Shown here piece by piece: positions 7,135 to 15,120 of a stretch of DNA of 38,518 bases (the first letter of the stretch is position 1; each line of letters starts with the position of its first letter). The position numbers and the translations under genes are program-made. The notes beneath the pieces are model-generated. The model had not been told where the DNA came from and searched no databases. It worked only from the letters and a program-made list of their open reading frames with translations. The stretch spans positions 1-38,518 of the forward strand of contig JAQTQO010000012.1 of assembly GCA_028712155.1 (NCBI GenBank), in the 5' to 3' direction. This stretch comes from Patescibacteria group bacterium. Its GTDB lineage: Bacteria > Patescibacteriota > Patescibacteriia > Buchananbacterales > GWA2-38-13.

Positions 7135-9015
7135 ATGACTTTGCGGGCATCTGTATCGTCTTCCCGGACCCAGCGCGCGCGCACACACCGGGGCGTGCGC
7201 TATGCGCGTTGGTTTGTCCTGGCCTGCATCGTGTGCGCGAGCGCGTTGGTCGCCGGAGTGCTGGGCGCTTACCAATGGCAATACCGCGGGCGGGTGTATC
7301 CGGGAGTGTCGGTTGCCGGGTTGGTGGCCGACGGCCTGACGCCGGCACAGCTGAATACGCTGCTGGTTTCCCGCCGCGATGCGCTGTTGCAATCGGGGCT
7401 GTGGCTGGATATCGGCGGTGAGATGATCAATCTTCCGCTGGAGATTACGTCGTCCGATCCCGACCTGGCGCGCGTGCCGGTCGAGTATGATGTTACCGCA
7501 GCCGTCAACGCGGCGTACCGCGTGGGCCGCGGGGGGACGCTCTGGTCGCAGCTCGTTGAACCGATGCGGTTGCGCTGGATCAGCCAGGAAATCGCCGTGC
7601 CGCCGACGATGGATGAATCGGCGATCCGGGAGCTGCTGTATGCGGTGCTGGGGAACCGCGAAACGCCGCCGCTGGCCGCCGCCCTGGAAATCAATGCGTT
7701 GGGAACGGTTCGGGTACTGCCGGAACGCGACGGTTCAGTGTTCGATTACGATGCCGCCGTTACCGAGGTCAAGCGCCGGCTCGCCGATCTGGATACGTCG
7801 CCGATTCCGCTGCGCATGACGGCGGTACCCGCGCCGATCCGCGTCACGGAGACCGAAGCGGCATTCGCTCAGGCGCAGATGCTCGTCGGTACCACCACGC
7901 CGGCGTTCACTTTCAAGGATCGCCGGTGGAATGTGGACGCGGCCACGTTCCAAGGATGGCTGGAGTTTCAGCGCAGCGCCGATCCGCCCGCGGCCGGCCA
8001 ATCGCCCGTTGTTCTCGGGTTCAATGCCGCAGCCGTCGCCGGATTTCTCGCCCCGATTGCCGCCGAGGTTGATGTTGCCCCCCAGGATGCGAAGTTGCGT
8101 TTGGAGAATGGCAAGGTGGTGGAGTTTCAGGTCAGCCGTGACGGCATCGCATTGGATATTCCCTCAACGACGCAGCGGATGGCCGAGGTCTTGCTGGGAC
8201 AAGGGGGAAATGTTATTCCGCTCGCGGTAACGGTGGCACCGGCCAAGATCGCCACCGGCGACGTCAATGATCTGGGCATCCGCGAGCTGCTCGGCGTGGG
8301 CACGTCGAACGCCGCAGGCAGCCCGAAGAATCGCTGGCACAACATCCGCATCGGCGTCAACACGCTCAACGGCATTCTGATCGCGCCCGGTGAAGAATTT
8401 TCATTGATCAAGGCGCTCGGTGAAGTGGACAAGGAGCACGGCTACCTGGCCGAGTTGGTCATCAAAGGTGACCGCACCGTGCCGGAGTTTGGCGGCGGGC
8501 TGTGTCAGATCGGCACAACGGTATTCCGGGTGGCGCTGCACTCCGGCCTCCCCATTACCGAGCGACAGAATCATTCGTTCCGCATCCGCTACTATAATCC
8601 CGCGGGAATGGATGCGACGATCTATGACCCCAAGCCGGATTTCCGTTTCCTCAACGATACCGGTCACTCCATCCTGTTCCTTGCCGAAATTAAAGGTGAT
8701 GATCTCGTGTTCAGTTTCTACGGCACCAATGACGGCCGCATCATCGAGGTGCCCGAAAAGGCCACCATCTTGAGCAGCATTTCGTCGGGCCCGGTCCGTT
8801 ACATTGAAACCGACGAACTCAAGCCCGGTGAAAAGAGACTGGTGGAGAAACCCGCGCCAGGCGGCAGCACGGTGTTTGACTACAAGGTGACGTACCCGGA
8901 CGGCCACGTGAACGAGCAGGAGTTCAAGAGTTTCTACCGGCCGTGGCCGGAGACGTGGCTGGTGGGTAAAACGCCGAGCAGCACGGATGCAACGATTCCG
9001 CCGGCCTCGTCCTAA
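7135..9015 (+). CDS. VanW family protein with PG-binding-4 domains
   Basis: A 626-residue cell-envelope protein. An N-terminal cytoplasmic tail is followed by one transmembrane helix (about residues 24-46). Two PG_binding_4-like domains follow (about 55-210 and 225-370). The VanW domain (about 390-540) has its hallmark 'GGGLCQIGTTVFRVAL' and 'R.NHSFRIRYY.PAGMDATIYDP'. A G5-like beta segment ends the protein. VanW proteins are associated with vancomycin-resistance clusters and are widespread in Gram-positives and CPR; their reaction is not established. Here there is no van regulator or ligase nearby, so a general wall role is more likely. A strong terminator follows at 9028-9056. Confidence 0.92.
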   Translation: MTLRASVSSSRTQRARTHRGVRYARWFVLACIVCASALVAGVLGAYQWQYRGRVYPGVSVAGLVADGLTPAQLNTLLVSRRDALLQSGLWLDIGGEMINLPLEITSSDPDLARVPVEYDVTAAVNAAYRVGRGGTLWSQLVEPMRLRWISQEIAVPPTMDESAIRELLYAVLGNRETPPLAAALEINALGTVRVLPERDGSVFDYDAAVTEVKRRLADLDTSPIPLRMTAVPAPIRVTETEAAFAQAQMLVGTTTPAFTFKDRRWNVDAATFQGWLEFQRSADPPAAGQSPVVLGFNAAAVAGFLAPIAAEVDVAPQDAKLRLENGKVVEFQVSRDGIALDIPSTTQRMAEVLLGQGGNVIPLAVTVAPAKIATGDVNDLGIRELLGVGTSNAAGSPKNRWHNIRIGVNTLNGILIAPGEEFSLIKALGEVDKEHGYLAELVIKGDRTVPEFGGGLCQIGTTVFRVALHSGLPITERQNHSFRIRYYNPAGMDATIYDPKPDFRFLNDTGHSILFLAEIKGDDLVFSFYGTNDGRIIEVPEKATILSSISSGPVRYIETDELKPGEKRLVEKPAPGGSTVFDYKVTYPDGHVNEQEFKSFYRPWPETWLVGKTPSSTDATIPPASS

Positions 9016-9027
9016 ATTTTTGGCAAC

Positions 9028-9056
9028 AAAAAAATAACCGGACGGTTATTTTTTTT
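9028..9056. terminator. Bidirectional intrinsic terminator
   Basis: AATAACC/GGTTATT stem with GGAC loop, an A-run on the left and T8 on the right. It terminates VanW on + and would also stop minus-strand transcripts running through the ncRNA and tRNA-like sequence. Confidence 0.88.
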
Positions 9057-9077
9057 GTAGCGAATATTTAATTTCCG

Positions 9078-9151
9078 GCCGCGGGCGGGAATCGCACCAG
9101 CATATCAGGAGTTTCAAGTACCTGCGCTCTCAAGCATTAAGCTACCGCGGC
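9078..9151 (-). pseudogene. tRNA-like sequence with broken elbow contacts (pseudo-tRNA or tRNA mimic)
   Basis: A 74-nt minus-strand sequence with a perfect 7-bp GC acceptor (GCCGCGG/CCGCGGC), a good D-stem (GCTT/GAGC, with U8, A14 and A21 kept), a 4/5 T-stem, and a TGCGATT loop. Departures from a normal tRNA: G19 is C, U55 is G (so both elbow tertiary pairs are lost), and the anticodon arm is two nucleotides too long. It begins three bases after the T-run of the ncRNA upstream and is followed by CGG rather than CCA. It may be a decayed tRNA or a structured 3' module of the ncRNA. Confidence 0.45.
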
Positions 9152-9153
9152 GG

Positions 9154-9455
9154 AAAAAATTTACCTCGCGAACTCTGCAGACAAGGAAGCCACCCAAAGG
9201 CGCAGTCGAGCGGGCGCCGGACGTGCCCTTACGGATGGCTCCCCGCTTGTCGTGCCTGCAGATCTCTGGACCGTGGTGAAAGGGGGTCCCCGCCCAAAGG
9301 CGGGGGAACGTGAAAAGTGCACGACGTAAAACACCAGCGGTCCAAGGATCTACAGGCACCGCATTTCCTCCCATGCTGAGGCACAAGGCGCTCCCGGAAG
9401 GGTTGTCTGCAGAGTTGGCGGGATAAAGTATTGGTTTGGCAAAGTCCAACCGTAA
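9154..9455 (-). ncRNA. Structured non-coding RNA, about 300 nt, family not recognised
   Basis: The minus strand folds into a closed multi-helix RNA. A perfect 14-bp closing helix joins 9403-9416 to 9171-9184, extended outward by weaker pairs and followed by U6. A 12-bp helix joins 9347-9358 to 9253-9264, and continues inward as a 7-bp helix (9338-9344 with 9267-9273). An 11-bp helix joins 9233-9243 to 9185-9195, directly abutting the closing helix. G-U pairs on the minus strand would be A-C mismatches on the plus strand, which fixes the RNA strand. A consensus extended promoter lies at 9462-9490. I found no RNase P, tmRNA, SRP or 6S signature. The ORF 9114-9449 across it starts with TTG and has no domain. 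Confidence 0.7.
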
Positions 9456-9461
9456 CCCGGA

Positions 9462-9490
9462 AGCTTAGCATATCCTGGATGATTTGTCAA
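9462..9490 (-). promoter_or_regulatory. Extended -10 promoter of the structured ncRNA
   Basis: TTGACA, 17-bp spacer ending TGC, TAAGCT, on the minus strand; start near 9455. The -10 keeps the key TA...T positions and has the TGN element. Its initiation region resembles that of the RNA upstream of trxA. Confidence 0.72.
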
Positions 9491-9522
9491 TGATTTTCAG
9501 CCGGTCATCCGCTGGATAGAAC

Positions 9523-9550
9523 AATAAATCGCTCTACTGAGCGATTTATT
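9523..9550 (-). terminator. Hairpin terminator of the phosphodiesterase-DUF167 operon
   Basis: A perfect 12-bp stem AATAAATCGCTC/GAGCGATTTATT with a 4-nt loop, about 20 nt past the DUF167 stop. The A/T-rich outer arm gives a modest U tail. Confidence 0.75.
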
Positions 9551-9572
9551 TTCCAGACAATGCACCATTCTT

Positions 9573-9821
9573 TCAACTATCTGGTACCACTACGATGACC
9601 TGTTTATTTCGTGAATGGTGGCCGCGTTTGATTTCTACCAGACTCTTTGCGACGCCAAATTCTTCGGCAATTAGTTCCACGAGTGCGTCGTTGGCCGCGC
9701 CTTCGACCGGTTTTGCCGCGAGTCGGACGCGCCAATGGCTGCCGTCCTTACTCACTACTTCTGATTGTTTCGCGTTAGTTACCACGTGGATGTCGAGGTG
9801 TACGGTGGGCATATTTTTCAT
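9573..9821 (-). CDS. DUF167 (YggU-like) protein
   Basis: An 82-residue protein matching the whole DUF167 domain: 'LDIHVVTNAKQSEVV', 'WRVRLAAKPVEGAANDALVELIAEEFGV' and 'VEIKRGHHSRNKQVIV'. The track start at 9956 is too far upstream. The ATG at 9821-9819 overlaps the TGA of the phosphodiesterase gene (ATGA), a typical coupled start, and gives the family length. The exact biochemical role of DUF167 proteins is unknown. Family assignment is confident. Confidence 0.92.
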   Translation of the reverse strand: MKNMPTVHLDIHVVTNAKQSEVVSKDGSHWRVRLAAKPVEGAANDALVELIAEEFGVAKSLVEIKRGHHSRNKQVIVVVPDS

Positions 9822-10324
9822 TTTATCAATTGTTCCACCAGCTTGAGAGTCGCCTTGCCGGTTTTCAAGTCCACGAGTGCGAAGGTCGCCTTGTACCACA
9901 TGCCGGAGAGGGTGCCGGGGTTCAAGAGCGTCGTGGTACCGATTTTTTCTTCCCACGGCTTGTGGGTGTGGCCGTAAAAGACGAAGCCGTATTTGCCGGT
10001 TGCGGCGAGTTGTTTGGCTTCTTTTGGAAAATGATTGAAGGCGACGTTGATGCCGCCAAGTTCGAGCGCGCCGGAATCTCCGTAACCGTGGAGATCGGGG
10101 TAGCGCGAAAGCATTTTGTCGAGGCCTGCTCGATCGTAGTCAACGTTGCCGTATACCACGTGGATGGGTTTGGGAAATTCACGCGCGAGCAGTTTTAGTG
10201 TTTCTGGCGTGCAAATGTCGCCGCAGTGAATCATGGCGTCCACCGGCAGCGACGCAAGATAATGCAAGGCCAAATGGATATTGGCCTCGTTGTCGTGGGA
10301 ATCCGCAATTACCGCAATTATCAT
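9818..10324 (-). CDS. YfcE/MJ0936-type metallophosphoesterase
   Basis: A 168-residue calcineurin-like phosphodiesterase. Metal-binding motifs are 'ADSHDN' (Asp8, His10), 'HCGDIC', 'YGNVDYD' and 'YGHTHKPW' near the C-terminus, in family order and spacing. The third histidine motif is 'FNHFPKE' where many relatives have 'THGH', so metal coordination may vary. These proteins hydrolyse phosphodiester or phosphomonoester model substrates; the natural substrate is unclear. It overlaps the downstream DUF167 gene by 4 nt. No Shine-Dalgarno is present; a TATAAA element lies about 25 nt upstream of the ATG. Confidence 0.93.
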   Translation of the reverse strand: MIIAVIADSHDNEANIHLALHYLASLPVDAMIHCGDICTPETLKLLAREFPKPIHVVYGNVDYDRAGLDKMLSRYPDLHGYGDSGALELGGINVAFNHFPKEAKQLAATGKYGFVFYGHTHKPWEEKIGTTTLLNPGTLSGMWYKATFALVDLKTGKATLKLVEQLIK

Positions 10325-10390
10325 GCTTGATATTATTACATTTATAGTTTATTTCATCTTTTGGAAAATTTTTTCGCTAATTTTCTCGGA

Positions 10391-10425
10391 GGGGTAGGGG
10401 GCTCAGAGTTGGCAATCCCTACCCC
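10391..10425. repeat. 9-bp inverted repeat
   Basis: GGGGTAGGG (10391-10399) and CCCTACCCC (10417-10425) separated by 17 nt. It is the first of several inverted repeats filling the 390-base gap 10325-10714, which holds no credible gene. Confidence 0.6.
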
Positions 10426-10490
10426 GGCACCCCACCCCCGGCACGCTTTTGGCCGCCGGATCGACTGCTACCGATCGGGCGCCCATTGGA

Positions 10491-10622
10491 GGAATTTAGG
10501 GAAAATTGCGCCACGAGGAGGAGCATTCCCGCCACGGGAAATTTCGCGTTGTTTGAGGACACGCCGCGTGGCCGAGTTCGCGAAATTCGCGACGACGAGT
10601 GGCACAATTTTCCCTAAATTCC
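10491..10622. repeat. 132-bp nested inverted-repeat element (MITE- or REP-like)
   Basis: Terminal arms of 24 bp (10491-10514 and 10599-10622) differ at one position, which is a G-U pair if read on the minus strand. Inside, AATTTCGCG and CGCGAAATT form a second pair. There is no coding capacity. It could be a non-autonomous mobile element or a structured RNA; no target-site duplication is obvious. Confidence 0.55.
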
Positions 10623-10673
10623 AAGACAGGGCGCGACTTTCCTCCTACGCCTAAGGCTTCGGAGGACAGGTGG

Positions 10674-10695
10674 GCCACCTTTCTAGAAAGGTGGC
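10674..10695. repeat. 22-bp perfect palindrome
   Basis: GCCACCTTTCT/AGAAAGGTGGC, 20 bases before the stop codon of endonuclease IV (minus strand). It could halt that transcript but lacks a T-run in the right direction. A smaller TCCTCC/GGAGGA hairpin lies just to its left (10640-10666). Confidence 0.6.
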
Positions 10696-10714
10696 AAAAG
10701 ATAAAAAGGAAATA

Positions 10715-11569
10715 TTATTGTTCGTCGCGTAGCGACTTGAGTAATTTGAGATCCTCAACCTCTTTTCCGTCTTTTGGTGTTTCTAATATGAAATCAATGT
10801 TTTGCAGTTTCGGATGTTTGACGAGTGCGGCAAATCCCGCTTTGCCGATTTTTCCCGCGCCGAGGTGCTCGTGGCGGTCGATGTGAATTCCAAAATCAGC
10901 TTTTGAATCATTGGCGTGGATGAGCGCGAGGCGTTCGAGTCCGATGGTTTCATCGAATTTTTTGAGTGTCGCATCAACCGTTTCGGCAGTGCGCAGGTCG
11001 TAGCCTGCAGTGAATGCATGGCAGGTGTCCAGGCACACGCCGATTTTTCCACGCAGCTTTGGCAGTTGTTTTTCCACCTGTTGAATGTAGTCGGCGATTT
11101 CCTCAAACGTGTCGCCCAGGATCGCTCCGGCGCCGGCGGCAAGCTCGATCAAAAAACGGGTCGAGCCCGTGTACCCATCAAGCATTTTCGCCAAACCTTC
11201 CACGACCATCTGTCGCGCGGCTTTTTCCGAGGTGTCTTTGGCGCTGCCTAGGTGGGTCATGAGTGCCGACACTTTCAGCTGCGACGCGCGTTCGAGCTCT
11301 TCGCGTACGACGGCAATGGTGCCGTAGCGGATGCGATTATTTTCGGAGGCGAAGTTCACGTAGTACGGCGTGTGCACGTACCAGGCGGCTTGGCGGTGCT
11401 TTTTGGTTTCTGCCGCAAATTGTTTGACTACTGCGGATGTTAACTCCGGCGCTTTGCCTCCACGCGGCGAACGCGTGAACATCTGAAACACTTCACAGCC
11501 GACTGCGGCCGCGTTGCCCGGAGCGTTGAAGACTCCGCCGGCGATGGAAACATGGAAGCCGAAACGCAT
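10715..11569 (-). CDS. nfo: Endonuclease IV (AP endonuclease)
   Basis: A 284-residue protein cleaving 5' of abasic sites in base excision repair. Family signatures in order: 'RFGFHVSIAGG' at the N-terminus, 'YVHTPYYVN', 'THLGSA' (usually HPGS), 'ELAAGAGA..G', 'CLDTCHAFTAGYD', 'HANDSKADFGIHIDRHEHLGAGKIG' and 'FILETP'; these supply the His/Asp/Glu ligands of the three-Zn site. The track start at 11647 lies upstream of the promoter at 11604-11632; the ATG at 11569 matches the family N-terminus. It has its own promoter, downstream of the tig terminator. Confidence 0.95.
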   Translation of the reverse strand: MRFGFHVSIAGGVFNAPGNAAAVGCEVFQMFTRSPRGGKAPELTSAVVKQFAAETKKHRQAAWYVHTPYYVNFASENNRIRYGTIAVVREELERASQLKVSALMTHLGSAKDTSEKAARQMVVEGLAKMLDGYTGSTRFLIELAAGAGAILGDTFEEIADYIQQVEKQLPKLRGKIGVCLDTCHAFTAGYDLRTAETVDATLKKFDETIGLERLALIHANDSKADFGIHIDRHEHLGAGKIGKAGFAALVKHPKLQNIDFILETPKDGKEVEDLKLLKSLRDEQ

Positions 11570-11603
11570 AACTGGCGGAGCATTAAGGGAGTGTAATGTT
11601 ACG

Positions 11604-11632
11604 ATTTTATCACGGTCGAACCTGCTTGAAAA
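11604..11632 (-). promoter_or_regulatory. Sigma-70 promoter of nfo
   Basis: TTTTCA, 17-bp spacer, TAAAAT with a TGA extended element, on the minus strand. It places the start near 11597, about 28 nt before the nfo ATG. Confidence 0.6.
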
Positions 11633-11644
11633 GGCGAGGGTACG

Positions 11645-11679
11645 CAAAACCCCCGCGCCGAGATCGGCCGGGGGTTTTG
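11645..11679 (-). terminator. Terminator of the nusA-hppA-tig unit
   Basis: CAAAACCCCC/GGGGGTTTTG arms with an inner GCCG/CGGC-type stem, 17 bases past the tig stop. The arms give a TTTT tail in the minus direction. Confidence 0.85.
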
Positions 11680-11696
11680 GCAGTGATAGTAATATG

Positions 11697-12980
11697 CTAT
11701 TTCGTGATCGTTTTTTTCAGGTGCTCCATTACCTTGCGCGAGGCAAGGATGTTTTTCACGTGGGTGCGAAAGTCCGGATCGCGGGTGCGTTTTTTTGCCT
11801 CCTCATCGTGGGCGTAGGCGGCCAGTTCTTTGGCAATCGCCGCGTCCACTTCCGCTTCACTGACCTCGGTTTTCTGCTGCTGGGCGATTTCGCGCGTAAT
11901 GAGCGCGCCTTTGATGCGCTTGAGCGCTTGCGGGGTGAAGTCCAGCAATAGCTGTTCGCGCGATTTTTTCATGTGCGCCAGGTACTCTTCGAACGGAATG
12001 CCCCGCTGCTTGATCTGCTCCTCGAGCTCGGCGATCATGTTTTTGGTTTCCGTGGTCACCAGCAGATCGGGGATGTCGGAAAATTTGCTCTTCGGGATGA
12101 TGACGTCGAGGATTTCATTTTCGAGCCGCTCATCTTCCTTGGCGGTGGCATCGTCCAGCATGGTGGCGCGGATTTTTTGCCGCAGGTCGTCAAGCGAAGT
12201 GAATCGGCCCAGCGACTTAGCGAAGTCTTCTGTGAGTTCAGGCAATTTCAGTTCAAAGACGGAGAGCACTTTCACACGGAACTCAACGGTTTTACCGGCG
12301 ACCATGCGGTTGTGGTAGTCAGCCGGCATCTGCAGGGAAAATGTTTTTTCCTGGCCGGCCGACAGGCCGATGATCTGCTGCTCGAAACCGGGGATGAACC
12401 GGTTTTCTCCCAGCACGAGCGGCAGGGCGTTGGATTGGCCGGCGTCCACGGCGACGTTGTCGAGAAACGTCTGGAGGTTGATTTCCACCTTGTCATTGCT
12501 TTGGGCCGGCCGCAATACCAGCGCTTCGGTGCGGTGGAGCTTGCGGATGTCGTCGAGCGTCCGTTGCAGCTCCGCGTCGCTGACCTCCGGCGCGCGGCGG
12601 GCGATCGAGATTTTGCTCAAGTCGGCAAGCTCGACCTCCGGCAGCAGGTTGACCGTCGCGCGGTAGGATACGGGATTGCCCGGCGCCAGTTTCTGAATCG
12701 CGATTTCCGGCGACCCGACCGAAACGAGCTTGGCTTCGTCGAGGGCCGGAGCAAAAGTTTTTCGCACCGCCGGTTCCAGCGCTTCTTCCCACAGCTTGGC
12801 TTCTCCGACGCGCTCCATGACGACCGCGTACGGAGCCTTGCCGGGCCGGAAGCCCGGGAAAGAGATCTGTTCGGAAATGGCGGCCGCGGCTTTCTGTAGG
12901 AAGGGTTGGTACTCTTCCGTGCTGAGCTCGACGGTAATTTCCGCTTTCCCGCGGGGGAGTTTTTTGGATGTGACTTGCAT
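11697..12980 (-). CDS. tig: Trigger factor (ribosome-associated chaperone)
   Basis: A 427-residue chaperone that binds nascent chains at the ribosome exit tunnel. The N-terminal ribosome-binding domain carries the signature 'FPGFRPGKAP' (about residues 42-51). An FKBP-like prolyl isomerase domain is visible around residues 160-245 ('GENRFIPGFEQQIIGL', 'VEFRVKVLSV'). A long helical C-terminal domain with 'EEQIKQRGIPFEEYL' completes the protein. The length is close to the family's usual 430. It starts 32 nt after hppA in the same direction and is followed by a strong terminator, so it is the last gene of a nusA-hppA-tig unit. Confidence 0.97.
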   Translation of the reverse strand: MQVTSKKLPRGKAEITVELSTEEYQPFLQKAAAAISEQISFPGFRPGKAPYAVVMERVGEAKLWEEALEPAVRKTFAPALDEAKLVSVGSPEIAIQKLAPGNPVSYRATVNLLPEVELADLSKISIARRAPEVSDAELQRTLDDIRKLHRTEALVLRPAQSNDKVEINLQTFLDNVAVDAGQSNALPLVLGENRFIPGFEQQIIGLSAGQEKTFSLQMPADYHNRMVAGKTVEFRVKVLSVFELKLPELTEDFAKSLGRFTSLDDLRQKIRATMLDDATAKEDERLENEILDVIIPKSKFSDIPDLLVTTETKNMIAELEEQIKQRGIPFEEYLAHMKKSREQLLLDFTPQALKRIKGALITREIAQQQKTEVSEAEVDAAIAKELAAYAHDEEAKKRTRDPDFRTHVKNILASRKVMEHLKKTITK

Positions 12981-13012
12981 GCAGAAGAGATGAAGTGGAT
13001 GAGGGGGCGGCG

Positions 13013-15079
13013 TTATTTGTGCAGCAGGGTGAAGAGCGGCAGCAGCACCAGCGTGAGCGTTGAGAGCAGTTTGATGAGTACGTGCAAGCTGGGGCCGGCA
13101 GTATCCTTGAATGGATCGCCGACGGTATCGCCGACGACCGCCGCCTTGTGGACGTCCGAACCCTTGCCGCCGTACGCGCCGGTTTCGATGAATTTCTTGG
13201 CGTTATCCCAGGCGCCGCCGCCGTTGTTGAGCACGAGCGCCAGCAGAACGCCGGCGATGGTGCCGACCATCAGGGTCGCGCCAACTGCTTCCTTGCCGAG
13301 AAGAATGCCCACCAGTGTCGGCACGGCCACGGCGATAATGCCGGGCAGCACCATTTGCTTGAGCGCACCGCGCGTCGCAATGTCCACGCAGCGGGCGTAA
13401 TTCGGCTTACTGGTGCCCGCCATGATTCCCGGGTTTTCTTTGAACTGGGCGCGCACGTCATTGATGATGTAGTAGGCCCCTTTACCCACGGCGCGAATGG
13501 CCAAGCTGGAGAATAGGAACACGAGCATCGCGCCCAGCATCGCACCGACAAAGACCACGGGTTTGGCCAGGTCAATCTGCGTCAGATCCGCCGCTTCCAG
13601 GTAGGCCGAGAACAGCAGGAACGCGGCAAGCGCTGCCGAACCTACGGCGTAGCCCTTGGTCAAGGCCTTGGTCGTGTTGCCGACGGCGTCCAGGCGATCG
13701 GTGGTTTTGCGCACCGCTTCCGTGGCATTGGACATTTCCACGATGCCGCCGGCGTTGTCGGTGATGGGGCCGAACGTGTCCATCGCCAGCACGTAGCCGA
13801 CCGTGGAGAGCATCCCCATGGTGGCAATCGCCGTGCCGAACAGGTTGCCGCCCGCGATTTCCGTCAGCCCGCCGATCCAATACGACGAGAGCAGCGCGGC
13901 GCCGACCACGATGACCGGTGCGGCGGTGTTTTCCAGTGCGACGGAAAAGCCCGTGATGATGTTGGTGGCCGCGCCCGTGCGCGAGGCTTCGACGATGGAT
14001 TTGACCGGGCGGAAGCGATGGCTGGTGTAGTACTGGGTCAGGAACAGGAACGCGATGCTGGTCGCCAATCCAATCGCTCCGCAGGCCAAAAACAGCAACC
14101 ACGCCTTCGGGAAATCCGGAGAAGACAGCAGCCACCGGCTGGCGGCGGCAAAGCCGACGAGGGCGAGCACGGCCGTGATGTAAAAGCCACGGTTGAGCGC
14201 TTTCATTGGGTCCTCATCACCATGCACGCGTACTGATAGCACGCCGATGATGGAAGCAATCAGTCCGAGCGCGTGGGCGACCAGCGCAAAGATGACGCCG
14301 CCGAGTCCGAAAATGCCGTACATCGTGATGCCGATGATCATGGCGCCCAAAGCTTCGGCGACGCTGGATTCAAACAAGTCCGCCCCGCGGCCGGCGCAGT
14401 CGCCGACATTGTCGCCGACGAGGTCGGCGACCACCGCGGGGTTGCGCAGGTCATCTTCCGGAATGCCGGCTTCCACTTTTCCCACCAGATCGGCGCCGAC
14501 ATCGGCGGCTTTGGTGTAGATGCCGCCGCCCAGCTGCGCGAACAAGGCAACCAGCGACGCGCCGAACCCGAAACCGACCAGCTGCAGCGGCACCTCTTGC
14601 GGATTACCGTAACCGCCGAACAGCAGGAACAGGCCGGTGACGCCCAACAGCGACAGTGCGACGACCAAAAATCCGGCGACGGCGCCGCCGCGCAGTGCCA
14701 AGCGCAGCGCGCGGTCAACGCTGGTGAGCGCACCCGCGGCCGTGCGGAGATTGGCGCGGACTGCCGTAGCCATGCCGAGGTATCCGGCGAGCGCCGACAG
14801 GAACGCGCCGAGCACAAACGCGCCGACGGTACGCAGGCCGGTAACGGTATTGCCCTGAAGGGCGTAGAGAAGGTACATGAGGAGGGCGAGCGCCACGACG
14901 ATGCCGGCAATGGTGGTGTTCTGGCGTTTGAGGAAGGCCCCGGCTCCCTGCTTAATGGCCAAAGCGACCGACTGCATTTCGGGCGTGCCGGTGTCGGCGG
15001 AGAGCACCTGGCGGGACAGCAGGAACGCGGCGATTAACCCGGCCAGACCAACGGAGAAGATGAGGACAAACATCGTCAT
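13013..15079 (-). CDS. hppA: Membrane-bound proton-translocating pyrophosphatase
   Basis: A 688-residue multi-pass (about 16 helices) pump that couples PPi hydrolysis to ion transport. The catalytic signature 'DVGADLVGKVEAGIPEDDLRNP' and 'DLVGDNVGDCAGRGADLFES' are intact, as is the C-terminal 'GAWDNAKKFIE' with 'DTVGDPFKDTAGPS'. The segment 'GNTTKALTKG' has Lys and Thr at the two positions that mark K+-independent H+-PPases (K460/T463 in the usual numbering), so proton pumping without K+ is inferred. It lies 41 nt after nusA and 32 nt before tig. Confidence 0.97.
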   Translation of the reverse strand: MTMFVLIFSVGLAGLIAAFLLSRQVLSADTGTPEMQSVALAIKQGAGAFLKRQNTTIAGIVVALALLMYLLYALQGNTVTGLRTVGAFVLGAFLSALAGYLGMATAVRANLRTAAGALTSVDRALRLALRGGAVAGFLVVALSLLGVTGLFLLFGGYGNPQEVPLQLVGFGFGASLVALFAQLGGGIYTKAADVGADLVGKVEAGIPEDDLRNPAVVADLVGDNVGDCAGRGADLFESSVAEALGAMIIGITMYGIFGLGGVIFALVAHALGLIASIIGVLSVRVHGDEDPMKALNRGFYITAVLALVGFAAASRWLLSSPDFPKAWLLFLACGAIGLATSIAFLFLTQYYTSHRFRPVKSIVEASRTGAATNIITGFSVALENTAAPVIVVGAALLSSYWIGGLTEIAGGNLFGTAIATMGMLSTVGYVLAMDTFGPITDNAGGIVEMSNATEAVRKTTDRLDAVGNTTKALTKGYAVGSAALAAFLLFSAYLEAADLTQIDLAKPVVFVGAMLGAMLVFLFSSLAIRAVGKGAYYIINDVRAQFKENPGIMAGTSKPNYARCVDIATRGALKQMVLPGIIAVAVPTLVGILLGKEAVGATLMVGTIAGVLLALVLNNGGGAWDNAKKFIETGAYGGKGSDVHKAAVVGDTVGDPFKDTAGPSLHVLIKLLSTLTLVLLPLFTLLHK

Positions 15080-15120
15080 AGGCGGTTTCGGTTAATGAAA
15101 CGGTGACGCGTTAAGAATAA

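Noticed and set aside
9114-9449. 111-residue ORF over the ncRNA
   Set aside because: TTG start without SD, no domain, and the sequence is better explained by RNA helices with G-U pairs.
9154-9455. RNase P RNA, tmRNA, 6S or SRP RNA
   Set aside because: No GAGGAAAGUCC or ACAGAA motifs of RNase P, no tmRNA tag frame or 3' end, no GGAAGGAAGCAG of SRP, and the shape is not the 6S rod. A GGGAGGAAA stretch was noted but its context does not fit RNase P.
9818-9821. Use of TGA as a sense codon (Gracilibacteria-type code)
   Set aside because: TGA ends many genes at family-typical lengths, including the coupled ATGA at the phosphodiesterase/DUF167 junction.
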